Source: Atribacterota bacterium (GTDB taxonomy: Bacteria > Atribacterota > Phoenicimicrobiia > Phoenicimicrobiales > Phoenicimicrobiaceae). From it: a stretch of DNA of 30,709 nt. Made by a program: the position numbers and the translations under genes. How positions within the stretch are numbered: position 1 is the first letter of the stretch; each line of letters opens with the position of its first letter. The DNA lies in contig DAOUWX010000003.1 in NCBI GenBank assembly GCA_030666935.1, forward strand, positions 1 to 30,709, in the 5' to 3' direction. Shown one piece after another: positions 1 to 8,259 of this stretch. The notes under the pieces were generated by a model that was not told where the DNA came from, searched no databases, and saw only the letters and a program-made list of their open reading frames with translations.

Positions 1-54
1 CCGTCCATAATTTTCCATTCCTAAATGAATATCAGCTATGTGAAGAAATTTCAT
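1..54 (-). CDS. SbcD/Mre11-type DNA exonuclease, N-terminal fragment
   Basis: Only the first 18 codons lie in the window; the gene runs off the left edge. The minus strand reads MKFLHIADIHLGMENYGR, the typical start of the SbcD/Mre11 calcineurin-like phosphoesterase family. The D-x-H motif (Asp8, His10) is the first metal-binding motif of the nuclease. An AAAGG ribosome binding site lies about 10 nt before the ATG. Family members work with an SbcC/Rad50 ATPase to process DNA ends and hairpins. With so few residues, another phosphoesterase of the same superfamily is possible, but HIADIHLG strongly favours SbcD/Mre11. Confidence 0.75.
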   Translation of the reverse strand, partial: MKFLHIADIHLGMENYGR

Positions 55-414
55 CCGGTTTTTACCTTTCCTATTTTCTTTAAATTAGTCGTTAGTGAAT
101 AGTGAATAGTCGTTAGTATTAAATGCAGATACAAAATTTAACAATTTAGTAATTAACCGATTCACAGATTAAATTAGTTGACCGGTTAACCGTTAATCAG
201 TACAGAAATATAAATTTATCGTTTTATTTATATTGTAGGGGCACAATGAATCGTGCCCTTCTCATTTTATTGTCTTTTGTTTACCCTGATAAGTGAGCAT
301 CTACTAAACAGGGCTTACAAAAAAAGGAAATTCCTACACAATCAAATTAATTTTGTAATTCTATCTTATCTCTTTTTATTTTTGAGAATAATTTATTTAA
401 TTATAGCACAAAAT
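55..414. other. intergenic region with short AT-rich repeats
   Basis: No convincing gene. Around 87-117 there are direct repeats of GTCGTTAGT and GTGAATA, and around 170-200 a cluster of TTAACCG/ACCGGTTAA words. A GC-rich palindrome at 238-258 is listed separately. The open frame starting at 253 has no ribosome binding site and ends inside the flavoprotein gene, so it is not called. Confidence 0.5.
238..258. repeat. GGGGCAC…GTGCCC palindrome
   Basis: GGGCAC and GTGCCC arms flank an 8-nt loop (AATGAATC). Palindromes of this kind, beginning TGTAGGGGC, are dispersed in many bacterial genomes. It lies downstream of the flavoprotein gene on the minus strand and may also help end that transcript, but no clear U-tract follows. 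Confidence 0.5.
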
Positions 415-1668
415 TTAATTCCCCTTGGCAGCGTTTCCACCGGCCAGATATCCGGTACTCCAGCATTCCTGTAGATTATATCCCCCGGAAGGGCCGTCAA
501 GGTCTAAAATTTCCCCGGCAAAATAAAGATTTCCAATCTTCTTGGAACACATGGTATTCGGGTCTACCTCTTTGAGGGCAACTCCCCCACTGGTCACTAC
601 CGACCACTTAAATCCCAACAATCCGGTGGGTGTCAATTCTAATTCTTTTAACAGGTGAACCAATTTATTTCTTTCTTCCCGAGCCAGATGATCCACCTGC
701 TTCTCCGGCTCTATCCCGGATAGTTTAATAATTACCGGTATCATCGATAAAGGCAATAATCCTTTCAATGAATTCTTAAACATCCTACCTTTAAATTTTT
801 CAAAGTCTCTCTGGATGCGTTTATCCAATTTTTTGAAATCCAGAGCCGGTTTTAAATCTAAAATCAATTTCACCGGACCATTCTTCAACAATGCCCCGAT
901 ATTTTTACTCATATCCATAACGATAGGACCGCTTACTCCAAAATGAGTAAAAAGCATCTCGCCAAAACGTTCATCTTTCTTCTTATTATTTTGAAATAAT
1001 TGGAGAGAAACATTTTTAAGGGATAGACCCTGTAGTTCTTTCACCCAATCTTCAGAAGTCTTTACCGGATTTAAGGCCGGTACAGGTGCAATTACAGTGT
1101 GCCCTAATTGTTCAGCCCAGCGGTAGCCCTCACCGGTAGAACCGGTCTGAGGATATGCTTTTCCTCCTGCACAGATAATAAATTTATCGGCACATATCTG
1201 GCGGCTTCGAAGCAAAGCTTGAGATATTTTTCCCTTCTCCTGTTTAAAGCCGACCACTTCAGTATTTAGCAAAATACTAACTTTTCCTTCGGCTAAATAT
1301 TTTACAAGCGCATTTAATATATCCTGGGCATTACCATTCTCCGGAAAAATTCTATCCCCCTGTTCTACTTTACCTTTTACTCCTCGGGATTTAAAAAAAT
1401 CAATCACCTCGCCTACACCAAATTCCGACAAAGCACTATAGAGAAAACGTCCATTTCTACCGAATTTTTCGGTGAATTTTCTTATGTCAAACTCATTATG
1501 GGTAAAATTACAGCGTCCCTTGCCGGTAATCAGTAATTTCTTACCCAAAATTTCGTTCTTTTCGATTAAAACAACCCTTGCTCCCAATTCAGCTGCCCGG
1601 CCAGCTGCCATTATTCCGGCTGGCCCCCCGCCTAATACCGCAATATCAAATGAATTATTTTCTTTCAT
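415..1668 (-). CDS. HI0933/BaiN-family FAD-dependent oxidoreductase
   Basis: 417 aa, the usual length for the HI0933 (YhiN/BaiN-like) flavoprotein family. A Rossmann FAD motif, GGGPAGIMAAGRAAELGA, begins near residue 13, followed by the family signature GKKLLITGKGRCNFTH near residues 42-57. The C-terminus has the second FAD-contact block (FAGEILDLDGPSGGYNLQ). The middle insertion domain is present and no frameshift is seen. Members are cytoplasmic and have been tied to reduction of steroid or bile-acid-like substrates in some gut bacteria, but for most the substrate is unknown, so none is assigned here. The ATG at 1668 follows AAGGA at good spacing. It stands alone, divergent from the ABC-F gene. 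Confidence 0.9.
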   Translation of the reverse strand: MKENNSFDIAVLGGGPAGIMAAGRAAELGARVVLIEKNEILGKKLLITGKGRCNFTHNEFDIRKFTEKFGRNGRFLYSALSEFGVGEVIDFFKSRGVKGKVEQGDRIFPENGNAQDILNALVKYLAEGKVSILLNTEVVGFKQEKGKISQALLRSRQICADKFIICAGGKAYPQTGSTGEGYRWAEQLGHTVIAPVPALNPVKTSEDWVKELQGLSLKNVSLQLFQNNKKKDERFGEMLFTHFGVSGPIVMDMSKNIGALLKNGPVKLILDLKPALDFKKLDKRIQRDFEKFKGRMFKNSLKGLLPLSMIPVIIKLSGIEPEKQVDHLAREERNKLVHLLKELELTPTGLLGFKWSVVTSGGVALKEVDPNTMCSKKIGNLYFAGEILDLDGPSGGYNLQECWSTGYLAGGNAAKGN

Positions 1669-1748
1669 AACAATCCTTTTTCTTATTTATTTTTTATTAA
1701 TCCTGATTATCCCTACAGACATCTACCCAAATAGTGTCAGTTATTTTC

Positions 1749-1790
1749 TGTGTCAAGGGGATGTGTCAAGGGGACGTTTCGTTTGACACA
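1749..1790. repeat. tandem TGTGTCAAGGGGA repeat
   Basis: Two copies of TGTGTCAAGGGGA(T/C)G start at 1749 and 1762. They are followed by CGTTTGACACA, which is inverted relative to the TGTGTCAA part. It resembles the dispersed 'GGGGACGGTTCT' sequences seen at 18564 and 26726. Function is unknown; it may be a remnant of a REP-like element. Confidence 0.5.
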
Positions 1791-1887
1791 TTTTTGAATG
1801 AAAATAAATATTTGTTTTTCATTATATATTACTATATTATTTAAAAACAATAATTTCAATTCCACAGAAAATATTTAAAATTTCGTG

Positions 1888-1985
1888 TATAATATATTCA
1901 TTAATTGGCCAATTGACCGATTTACCAATTGGTTAATTAACTAATTGGCTAATTAACTAATTAAAATACGCAGGAGATACATTTT
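1888..1985 (+). promoter_or_regulatory. likely promoter and AT-rich repeat leader of the ABC-F gene
   Basis: A perfect -10 hexamer TATAAT lies at 1888-1893, but no good -35 is visible at 16-18 nt. Between 1905 and 1962 the sequence is built from alternating words such as TTAATTGG and CTAATTAA, giving many possible short hairpins before the gene. The ribosome binding site CAGGAGA precedes the ATG at 1986. Confidence 0.35.
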
Positions 1986-3956
1986 ATGATTTCCCTTGAA
2001 AATATCAGCATCGGTTTCCCGGAGAAAATTCTCTTCGATAATTTAAACTGGAGAATCCCCAGGGGCAGCCGCATCGGTCTGGTGGGTAATAATGGTACCG
2101 GAAAAACTACTCTATTTCGCACCATCGTAGGACTTGCTCACCCCGATAAGGGTAATATTACTTTACCACGAAATCAGCGGATTGGCTACCTTCCTCAGGA
2201 TTTAATCGAACTTAAAAGTAACATCGATCTTGTCTCTTACCTGAAGGATAAATCAGGCATTACTAAATTAGAACATTCTCTGAAATCGTTCGAAGAACAT
2301 CTGACATCTCTTTCTCCTGAATCGAGTAAATATCAAACAACTTTTAAAAAATACGAAAAGATATCCAATCTTTTTGAACACCGAGGTGGTTATACTTTTT
2401 CTGTTCAGGCTCATAAAGTTCTAAAAGGTTTAGGCTTCCGGGAAAAAGATTTCACCCGGCAATGTACCGAATTCTCCGGAGGATGGAAGATGAGGATAAT
2501 CCTGGCTTCCATACTGCTTTCTTCACCGGATATAGTTTTACTCGATGAACCTACCAATCATCTGGATACAGAAAGCTTGGAGTGGCTGGAAGGCTGGCTT
2601 ATAAATTTTACCGGAACTATAATAGTCATTTCTCATGACCGATACTTTATGGATAAACTTATGACCAAAATTGCAGAATTAGCTCATCAAAGGTTGACTA
2701 TCTATCAGGGAAATTTTTCCTATTACCTGAAAGAAAAAATAAAACGCCAAGAGCTTTTACAAAAGGAAGCCAAAAATCAACAAGAAAAAATAACTAAAAC
2801 CCAAACTTTTATCGATAGATTCCGTTATAAGAACACTAAGGCGGTACAGGTGCAAAGCAGAATAAAAATGCTGGAAAAAATGCAAATAGTAAAAATTGAT
2901 AAAGCACCAAAAAAAGCAGCTATCTATTTTCCTAAATGTCCCCGAAGCGGGGATAAAGTAGTTAGTGTAGAAAACTTGGCTAAAGTATATGAGGAAATTC
3001 CTGTATTTAGCGGCTTAAATTTTACCTTACACCGTGGTGAAAAGATTGCCCTGGTAGGAGTAAATGGAGCAGGCAAATCTACTCTTTCCCGATTAATTAG
3101 CAAAAGAGAAAGTCCGACTGCCGGTAAAGTACATTTAGGACATAAAGTAAATCTGGCTTTCTTCTCTCAGGAGAGCTCTCAAAATTTAAATTATAATCAC
3201 ACTGTCTGGGAGGAAATATCTGATGAATCAAGTTCTATGACTACCGGAGAAAGGAGAAATTTGTTAGGGGCTTTTCTCTTCTCCGGTGATGCGATATATA
3301 AACCGATTAGTGTTCTCTCCGGAGGAGAAAAATCCCGCCTGGCTTTGGCAAAGATTCTGATGCAGGAATCTAATTTTCTGATACTCGATGAACCGACCAA
3401 CCACCTGGATACAATAACTAAAGAATTGTTTCAACGAGCTTTACTAAAATATTCAGGAACCATATTAATTGTATCTCATGACCGTTTCTTTCTGGATAAT
3501 CTGATCACCCGGGTAATTGAAATACGTGATGGACGGATTTATGATTACCCTGGAAACTATTCCTACTTTATAGAAAAGCGAGCTCAATTACTGACTGAAA
3601 CTAATGATGGGGACTTATACAACAAAAAAACAGAGCAACCAAAACAAAGAATAAAAACTTTAAATAAATTAAAAAAACAAAAAGAAGCGGAAGAACGGAA
3701 TCGTATCTACCGACAAAATAAAGATATTCTTGATAAATTAAAATCAGTCGAAGAAAGGATAAAAGTTTTAGAAAAAAACAAAGTTGGTGTAGAAAGTCAA
3801 CTATGTGACCCGCTCGTGCTTAAAAATTCAAATAAAGTTCGAAACCTGATGATAGATTTAAAAAAATATAATCAGGAACTTAAAACCCTAATCAAAACCC
3901 GCAAAGAACTAAACTTAAAAATCAATTCCCCTCTCCCCTTGGAGGGAGAGGGTTAG
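1986..3956 (+). CDS. ABC-F family ATPase (Uup/YheS-like)
   Basis: 656 aa with two ABC domains and no membrane segments, as in ABC-F proteins that act on the ribosome. Domain 1 has Walker A GNNGTGKT (residues 34-41), signature FSGGWKMR and Walker B VLLDEPTNHLD. Domain 2 has Walker A GVNGAGKS, signature LSGGEKSR and LILDEPTNHLD. The ABC-F linker lies between them, and a charged coiled coil fills about residues 540-645. Known members serve in translation-factor-like ribosome rescue or antibiotic protection; the exact role here cannot be read from sequence. The last residues, SPLPLEGEG, are encoded by a GC-rich palindromic repeat, so the native C-terminus was probably slightly different. CAGGAGA precedes the ATG. 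Confidence 0.93.
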   Translation: MISLENISIGFPEKILFDNLNWRIPRGSRIGLVGNNGTGKTTLFRTIVGLAHPDKGNITLPRNQRIGYLPQDLIELKSNIDLVSYLKDKSGITKLEHSLKSFEEHLTSLSPESSKYQTTFKKYEKISNLFEHRGGYTFSVQAHKVLKGLGFREKDFTRQCTEFSGGWKMRIILASILLSSPDIVLLDEPTNHLDTESLEWLEGWLINFTGTIIVISHDRYFMDKLMTKIAELAHQRLTIYQGNFSYYLKEKIKRQELLQKEAKNQQEKITKTQTFIDRFRYKNTKAVQVQSRIKMLEKMQIVKIDKAPKKAAIYFPKCPRSGDKVVSVENLAKVYEEIPVFSGLNFTLHRGEKIALVGVNGAGKSTLSRLISKRESPTAGKVHLGHKVNLAFFSQESSQNLNYNHTVWEEISDESSSMTTGERRNLLGAFLFSGDAIYKPISVLSGGEKSRLALAKILMQESNFLILDEPTNHLDTITKELFQRALLKYSGTILIVSHDRFFLDNLITRVIEIRDGRIYDYPGNYSYFIEKRAQLLTETNDGDLYNKKTEQPKQRIKTLNKLKKQKEAEERNRIYRQNKDILDKLKSVEERIKVLEKNKVGVESQLCDPLVLKNSNKVRNLMIDLKKYNQELKTLIKTRKELNLKINSPLPLEGEG

Positions 3957-3993
3957 AGCCTGCCCCGTACTTGATACGGGGGTGAGGGGGAAT
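3925..3993. repeat. GC-rich nested palindromic repeat overlapping the ABC-F stop codon
   Basis: The outer arms ATTCCCCTC and GAGGGGGAAT enclose two hairpins: CCCTCTCC…GGGAGAGGG, and CCCCGTA…TACGGGG. It is far richer in GC than its surroundings. The encoded tail LPLEGEG is a hallmark of a palindromic repeat type found in many unrelated bacteria. It supplies the stop codon of the ABC-F gene and may also act as a transcription terminator. Confidence 0.75.
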
Positions 3994-4019
3994 GGTTCAA
4001 TAATAAACATCAATCCTAT

Positions 4020-4475
4020 TTATTTCACTTCGATAATAATACTACCCGACATCGGTCTATCCTGAGCAATAAAAATCCCAGTAATTTTATAATAACCCGA
4101 GCTAAGTCTATCTTTATATTCTGCTGAATAAATAACCTCCGAATTACTTGGTCCTAAGATTTCCTCTCCTAACATCTGCGCAAATATTCTCCCCTCTGAC
4201 CAGCGCCAGATCTCATTTCCTTTCCCATCTTCAATAATAAAATCATATCTTTTAGAGATATTAAAACGAAAAACAATATCCTCTTCAGTAGAATTAAAAA
4301 TTTTAAGGGCCATTATAATAGGCTCACCAACAAAGTAGCTCATCTTATCAATCATCAAAGAAATACCATAATTCATATTTTCTTCTTCCGATATTGTATT
4401 TCCGTAAGCTATTATCCATAATCCAAAACTTAAAAATACCACTGCAACAATAACGATTAATAAAATCATTTTCAT
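4020..4475 (-). CDS. membrane-anchored BsuPI-domain protein (possible protease inhibitor)
   Basis: 151 aa. Residues 3-23 form a hydrophobic signal anchor, so the rest should lie outside the membrane. Residues about 38-150 match the BsuPI fold: conserved blocks VGEPIIMALKIFNST, YDFIIEDGKGNEIWRWSEGR and SGYYKITGIF fit this beta-sandwich family. BsuPI was first described as an intracellular inhibitor of subtilisin-type proteases in Bacillus. Here the gene lies directly downstream of a subtilisin-like gene on the same strand, separated by 132 bp and a terminator hairpin. An inhibitor role for that exported protease is therefore attractive, but it is inference. Many BsuPI-domain proteins have no tested activity. 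The start follows AAGGTGATG, at acceptable spacing. Confidence 0.75.
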   Translation of the reverse strand: MKMILLIVIVAVVFLSFGLWIIAYGNTISEEENMNYGISLMIDKMSYFVGEPIIMALKIFNSTEEDIVFRFNISKRYDFIIEDGKGNEIWRWSEGRIFAQMLGEEILGPSNSEVIYSAEYKDRLSSGYYKITGIFIAQDRPMSGSIIIEVK

Positions 4476-4499
4476 AATTAATCATCACCTTCTCTTTAA

Positions 4500-4551
4500 A
4501 AAAATTAAAAAGACAGAGGTTGGCCCCTCTTAAGCTTCCCAGCCTCTGTCT
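4500..4551 (-). terminator. intrinsic terminator after the subtilase gene
   Basis: On the minus strand AGACAGAGGCTGG pairs with CCAACCTCTGTCT around a 15-nt loop and is followed directly by a long U-rich run. It ends the subtilase transcript. Read-through, or a separate promoter, would be needed for the BsuPI gene that follows. Confidence 0.85.
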
Positions 4552-4607
4552 ACAATTTAGTCGATTACAACTTATTTAACAAATCGTTTCACTTTAATAC
4601 TTTATTC

Positions 4608-6377
4608 TTATGGAACTTCTATACTATCAAATGTTTCTACATTTGCACCTGGGTCATATGTCCATCCATCTTTCGTAACATCAACCATTGTAAAAGTAAA
4701 AGTTGTTCCGCTTGGAGGATTTTTTATCCTATCTGATTTGAAGCTCACTTGTCCATTGGTTTTAGTAATTCCAGAATCATTATCGCTAGTCGCATCACTC
4801 CAGATGCCTGATACAGTTGCTCCTTCGACTGAAGAGTTACTCCCATCCAAAATAGTAACTTCAGCTATAGCATTTACATTTGGACCCGCTTTTTTCCATG
4901 CCATATTAATATTAGATACATGCATTTTGCCAGTTGCAGAAAGTGGACTAAGAGCGAAATCAGCGGTGGATGTAGTATCTGCAATTATCGTGACTGCTTG
5001 AGAGGCATTCTCATAACTGTCCGCTGAGGCAGTAACCGTGTGGTCTCCCACAGGTACATTATCAATAGTATAGTTGCCTTCGGAATCTGTAGTCGCAAAC
5101 AGATTAGGGTCTTTTACAACTACCGTAGCCCCTGGAATGTCTTCTAAACCTGTGGTATCAGTCACTTTTCCCATAATAGTGCCAGTATTGGGTGAGGGTG
5201 TCTCTACACCAGCAGCTTCAGCAGCATCAACTAGACCATATCCTTGCTCTCTAGTTGAAAGACCGATATCCTCAGCAGTATCTTGCAATTTGGCTCTGAC
5301 TTCTGTAACATTAGAGATTCCTGAAGCAATAACCAAAGCCGCTGTTCCTGCCACGTGGGGAGAGGCCATGGAAGTGCCACTCCATGTCTCACCAGAATAG
5401 GTATTCCCAGGCAAGGTGGAGTTTATATCCACACCCGGTGCAGCTAGTTCGACTTGTTTCCCAGTACTACTAAAGTAAGCAAGTTCATCATTACTGTCTA
5501 TTGCAGAAACTGCAATAACACTGGAATAAGCGGCAGGATAAATAACAGCTCCGCCATTTCCAGCGGCTGCGACCAAGAGAAGACCGTCATCATAATAAGC
5601 CAAATTACAGGCCCATTCAAGGAATATGTTCTTATTGCCTCCCAAACTCATGTTAATCACTTGTATTTCGTTTACTGTTGCCCACTGTATTGCTAAAACT
5701 ACATCACTCATATAACCACTTCCCGTATCATCCAATACTTTAAGGGCATAAAGCTTAGCATCCGGTGCAACACCAACCACTCCAAACTCATTATTCTCAG
5801 CAGCCACAGTACCAGCCACATGGGTGCCATGACCATCATCGTCCATTGGATCGGTATCTCCATTGACAAAGTCATAACCACTAGCATAATTGTCATTTAA
5901 ATCAGGATGATTATAATCAATCCCCGAGTCAATAATAGCAATATTTACTCCTGCACCTCTATTATCACTATTGGTATGAACTACTTCAGCATCTATCCTG
6001 TCTACTCCCCAGGGTAGCGTTTGTCCTAAAGCAAAAACTTGGTTATCAAGTTCAACATTTGTAATATTGGGATTCTTCTTTAAGGCTTCAATGGCCACTT
6101 CAGGAATGGATGCAGCTATAGCCGGAATAATATTATAAGTATATTTTATTTTACCACCTAACCCCTTAACCAATGCCTGCTGAGCTGGTCCAGGTTTTTC
6201 TTTAAATCCGATTAAAACCTTCACCAAACCATCGGGGGGTCCACCTTTTTCGGGAGTTAATTGCTCTTCATTCACAGGATTAACCAAACCTAATTTTTCC
6301 ATAACCGGAATACAGCCAGTTGCAAATACCATAATCAAAAGTAAAATAATTGAAATTATAATTAATTTAACTTTCAT
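4608..6377 (-). CDS. subtilisin-like (S8) serine protease lipoprotein
   Basis: 589 aa. A lipoprotein signal ends at Cys22 (FATGC). Residues about 50-115 look like an inhibitor_I9-type propeptide. The S8 domain spans about 120-385 with catalytic Asp150 (IIDSGID), His183 (DGHGTHVAGT), oxyanion Asn274 (AAGN) and Ser336 (SGTSMASPHVAG). All key residues are present, so it should be active. A carboxypeptidase-regulatory-like beta-sandwich (about 398-475) and an Ig-like C-terminal domain (about 485-589) follow; these often bind surfaces or polymers. The protease would be tethered outside the cell and may cut surface proteins or environmental protein. A c-di-GMP-I riboswitch with a visible terminator and a good promoter lies upstream, and a BsuPI-domain gene lies downstream. 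The natural substrate is unknown. Confidence 0.95.
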   Translation of the reverse strand: MKVKLIIISIILLLIMVFATGCIPVMEKLGLVNPVNEEQLTPEKGGPPDGLVKVLIGFKEKPGPAQQALVKGLGGKIKYTYNIIPAIAASIPEVAIEALKKNPNITNVELDNQVFALGQTLPWGVDRIDAEVVHTNSDNRGAGVNIAIIDSGIDYNHPDLNDNYASGYDFVNGDTDPMDDDGHGTHVAGTVAAENNEFGVVGVAPDAKLYALKVLDDTGSGYMSDVVLAIQWATVNEIQVINMSLGGNKNIFLEWACNLAYYDDGLLLVAAAGNGGAVIYPAAYSSVIAVSAIDSNDELAYFSSTGKQVELAAPGVDINSTLPGNTYSGETWSGTSMASPHVAGTAALVIASGISNVTEVRAKLQDTAEDIGLSTREQGYGLVDAAEAAGVETPSPNTGTIMGKVTDTTGLEDIPGATVVVKDPNLFATTDSEGNYTIDNVPVGDHTVTASADSYENASQAVTIIADTTSTADFALSPLSATGKMHVSNINMAWKKAGPNVNAIAEVTILDGSNSSVEGATVSGIWSDATSDNDSGITKTNGQVSFKSDRIKNPPSGTTFTFTMVDVTKDGWTYDPGANVETFDSIEVP

Positions 6378-6445
6378 TTATTTTCGCCTCACTTTCGTGT
6401 TAAATTTTTATAAAGAAAATTTCCTAATGATTTATTTCCTTTTTA

Positions 6446-6454
6446 CACCCCCCT
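6446..6454 (-). promoter_or_regulatory. AGGGGGGTG block in the subtilase leader
   Basis: A Shine-Dalgarno-like purine block lies about 70 nt before the true start, downstream of the riboswitch terminator. Its position matches the AGGAGG blocks of the other exported-protein genes, but no sensible short ORF follows it (GTG is followed at once by TAA). Confidence 0.35.
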
Positions 6455-6499
6455 AGAGAAAAATATTTATTTAATTGAATATCAAAATATAATTCAAAT

Positions 6500-6538
6500 A
6501 AAAAAACTGCCTACTCTTTCTTCAAAAAAGTCGGCAGT
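6500..6538 (-). terminator. riboswitch expression-platform terminator
   Basis: The minus strand reads ACTGCC-G-ACTTTTTT-GAAG-AAAGAGT-A-GGCAGT followed by a run of seven U. Stem halves ACTGCC/GGCAGT and ACTTTTT/AAAGAGT pair well. The 5' arm is the 3' end of the c-di-GMP aptamer, so aptamer and terminator appear mutually exclusive. That arrangement predicts that ligand binding turns the subtilase gene on (inference). Confidence 0.75.
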
Positions 6539-6616
6539 CTGGCAATCATAGCAATGAAATGCCTTAAACCCAAAACTTTGCGTCCTATCCTTTCGGATAG
6601 TTTGCCTTTTTCGGCT
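6529..6616 (-). promoter_or_regulatory. c-di-GMP-I (GEMM-I) riboswitch, subtilase leader
   Basis: The minus strand shows the conserved GEMM-I core in order: GGCAAAC, a P2 stem capped by a GAAA tetraloop (TATCCGAAAGGATA), the invariant GGACGCAAAG, then the receptor-side GGGTTTAAGGC and TTGCCAGACTGCC. This class binds cyclic di-GMP and controls motility, adhesion and extracellular genes in many bacteria. It lies 150 nt upstream of the subtilase start, just downstream of a strong promoter. It is slightly less canonical than the copy at 17632-17724 in the receptor region. Confidence 0.92.
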
Positions 6617-6644
6617 TAATATTCTCTTGGATATCCTAATTTTA

Positions 6645-6672
6645 ATTCTACTCTCTTCAAAAAAAATGTCAA
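6645..6672 (-). promoter_or_regulatory. sigma70-type promoter of the riboswitch-subtilase transcript
   Basis: On the minus strand a perfect TTGACA (6667-6672) is separated by 16 nt from TAGAAT (6645-6650). Transcription would begin near 6638, about 20 nt before the aptamer, a normal arrangement for a riboswitch leader. Confidence 0.7.
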
Positions 6673-6801
6673 CTATCGCTTTCGAGTACGTTTTTGTGTA
6701 AGCTATATGGTTATAATAGTCAATTGTAATATAGGATAATAGTATTATACCTTCGTATTAGAAGATAAATAAAAATCCTTAAAAAATTTTAATCTCTTAA
6801 G

Positions 6802-7254
6802 TTAACTCTTCTCCATTTCGTTCCAGGCTATAAAGATAGGGATAGCAACTAAAATATCAACAACCCCAAAAAATTTTCCCATCACTACCACCGCGAATCC
6901 CACTACTCCGGTCAAAACAGCAACAATTAAAAAAATCTTTTTGGCTGAATCTTTGTCTCCTTCTTCAAATTTCTTCATCCCTAAAAAATATAGTACAGCA
7001 CACAATGCAGCCGAAATTATAAAACCTATACTATCTCCCATCATAAGAGATAATATAGCTAATGCTCCCAAGCCGGATACTGAAATAATCATGTAAGTCC
7101 TGGTATTTAATCCACTTCCACTTATTATTCTGCCTTTCTCGGGAGAAGAAGTTGAAGAAGGATTTTTTTGTTCCCCTTTCAAATTAAAACCACATGACGG
7201 ACAAAAAGTTACCTCACCCTCATTTTTTTTACCACAATTTGGACAAAAAGACAT
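6802..7254 (-). CDS. zinc-ribbon membrane protein
   Basis: 150 aa. The N-terminus carries a zinc ribbon of four cysteines (CPNCGKKNEGEVTFCPSCG, residues 4-22). A polar linker follows to about residue 45, then three to four hydrophobic membrane segments between about 50 and 145. This architecture is common in bacterial proteins of unknown role. It starts 24 nt downstream of another zinc-ribbon gene, so the two are probably co-transcribed and may work together at the membrane. No specific function is claimed. GGAG lies just before the ATG. Confidence 0.75.
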   Translation of the reverse strand: MSFCPNCGKKNEGEVTFCPSCGFNLKGEQKNPSSTSSPEKGRIISGSGLNTRTYMIISVSGLGALAILSLMMGDSIGFIISAALCAVLYFLGMKKFEEGDKDSAKKIFLIVAVLTGVVGFAVVVMGKFFGVVDILVAIPIFIAWNEMEKS

Positions 7255-7278
7255 TTTTTACTCCTTTTTTTCTCTTGA

Positions 7279-7728
7279 TTATTTTAACTTTGCTCCACAA
7301 TTCTGGCAGAACTTATCAGCTGTTCCTACAGGCTTACCACAGGAAGGACAAGTATTCGAAGTTGAAGGCTCAGTCTTTTCTGGTGCAGGCTCAGCAACTA
7401 CCACTTCTAAATATTCCTCTATCTTACTAAATATCTGTCCTGTTTCTCGTGAAGCTTGCCCCCAATCAATTAGAACTGCTTTCATTTTGGGTTTAATACC
7501 AACAGCCACAGTAGTTTCATTGGTTCCAGGAACAGATTTTACTTCAATAACTCCTTCTCCTCCGGCAGAAAATATAGTAAACCCCGTAGATATATTGATT
7601 ATTCCTTCTTCTTCATTTTTGTTGACTATTCCAATTTTAAGATCTTCCAAAGCTTTAGTAGTAGCTGAAAAAACTTCCGAAAAACTTTTCTGATAACTTC
7701 TTGTCTCTCCTCTTTTTTCCGCTGCCAT
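7279..7728 (-). CDS. small cytoplasmic protein with C-terminal zinc ribbon
   Basis: 149 aa from the ATG at 7728, preceded by GGAGGT at ideal spacing. A longer frame beginning at a GTG at 7743 would put that site inside the gene, so the shorter start is chosen. Residues about 5-100 form an alpha/beta domain with KALEDLKIGIVNKNEEEGII and a strand-rich TETTVAVGI-like stretch, resembling small domains that describe exponential or stress-related lipid-binding-like folds, but no family is certain. The C-terminus is a CxxC…CxxC zinc ribbon (CPSCGKPVGTADKFCQNCG). No signal peptide is seen. It is first in a two-gene unit with the zinc-ribbon membrane protein. Confidence 0.75.
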   Translation of the reverse strand: MAAEKRGETRSYQKSFSEVFSATTKALEDLKIGIVNKNEEEGIINISTGFTIFSAGGEGVIEVKSVPGTNETTVAVGIKPKMKAVLIDWGQASRETGQIFSKIEEYLEVVVAEPAPEKTEPSTSNTCPSCGKPVGTADKFCQNCGAKLK

Positions 7729-8121
7729 TTTTAATACCTCCACTATTAATAAATTTTTAAATTTAGAAAATAAAATCCCCCTCGCTCGCCATTTTCAGAG
7801 AATTGTAAATTGTTTTAGAAAGGCTTAATGTTAAATTCATTTTTTTCATAAATCTCTTATTTACTTAAATACATAATAATTCGACATAACTTTTAAAAAT
7901 CCTTCTTTTTAAGAGAAAATTTTAAATTAAAGCGTAAATTCATATTTACATTTTTTTTGCAAATTACTACTATTTATTAGTAAGATATATCATTTTATAG
8001 GTAATATTAAGTAGTGTACTTGTAAAAATGTGTAGCTAAGGTGTAATTTATTACCTACATCAGCACTTCTCGCAAGTCCTATTATTCTACAAAGTAAGCA
8101 AAAGCCCCTTTTAGCACACTT

Positions 8122-8153
8122 CTGAAAGCCTTATATTGTAAGGGTTTTGAGAG
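8122..8153. repeat. GAAAGCCTTAT…AAGGGTTTTGAG palindrome
   Basis: Imperfect palindrome of the form CTGAAAGCCTTAT-N-GTAAGGGTTTTGAG. Related palindromes occur at 18125-18149, 18249-18277 and, as half-sites, at 8272-8285 and 18365. The family looks like a dispersed repeat rather than a gene-linked operator. Confidence 0.45.
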
Positions 8154-8259
8154 CAGAATTCAATGAAAACGATTGTATTTGCATTATTTTATGCCGACCT
8201 TTACGTTACCCTTCGAAAACCGTATTTTTTTGACTAAAATTTCACTCTTTCAAAAACTG

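Noticed and set aside
4738..5696. Plus-strand open frames over the protease gene
   Set aside because: They are opposite-strand shadows of the subtilase gene, with no ribosome binding sites and unnatural residue patterns.
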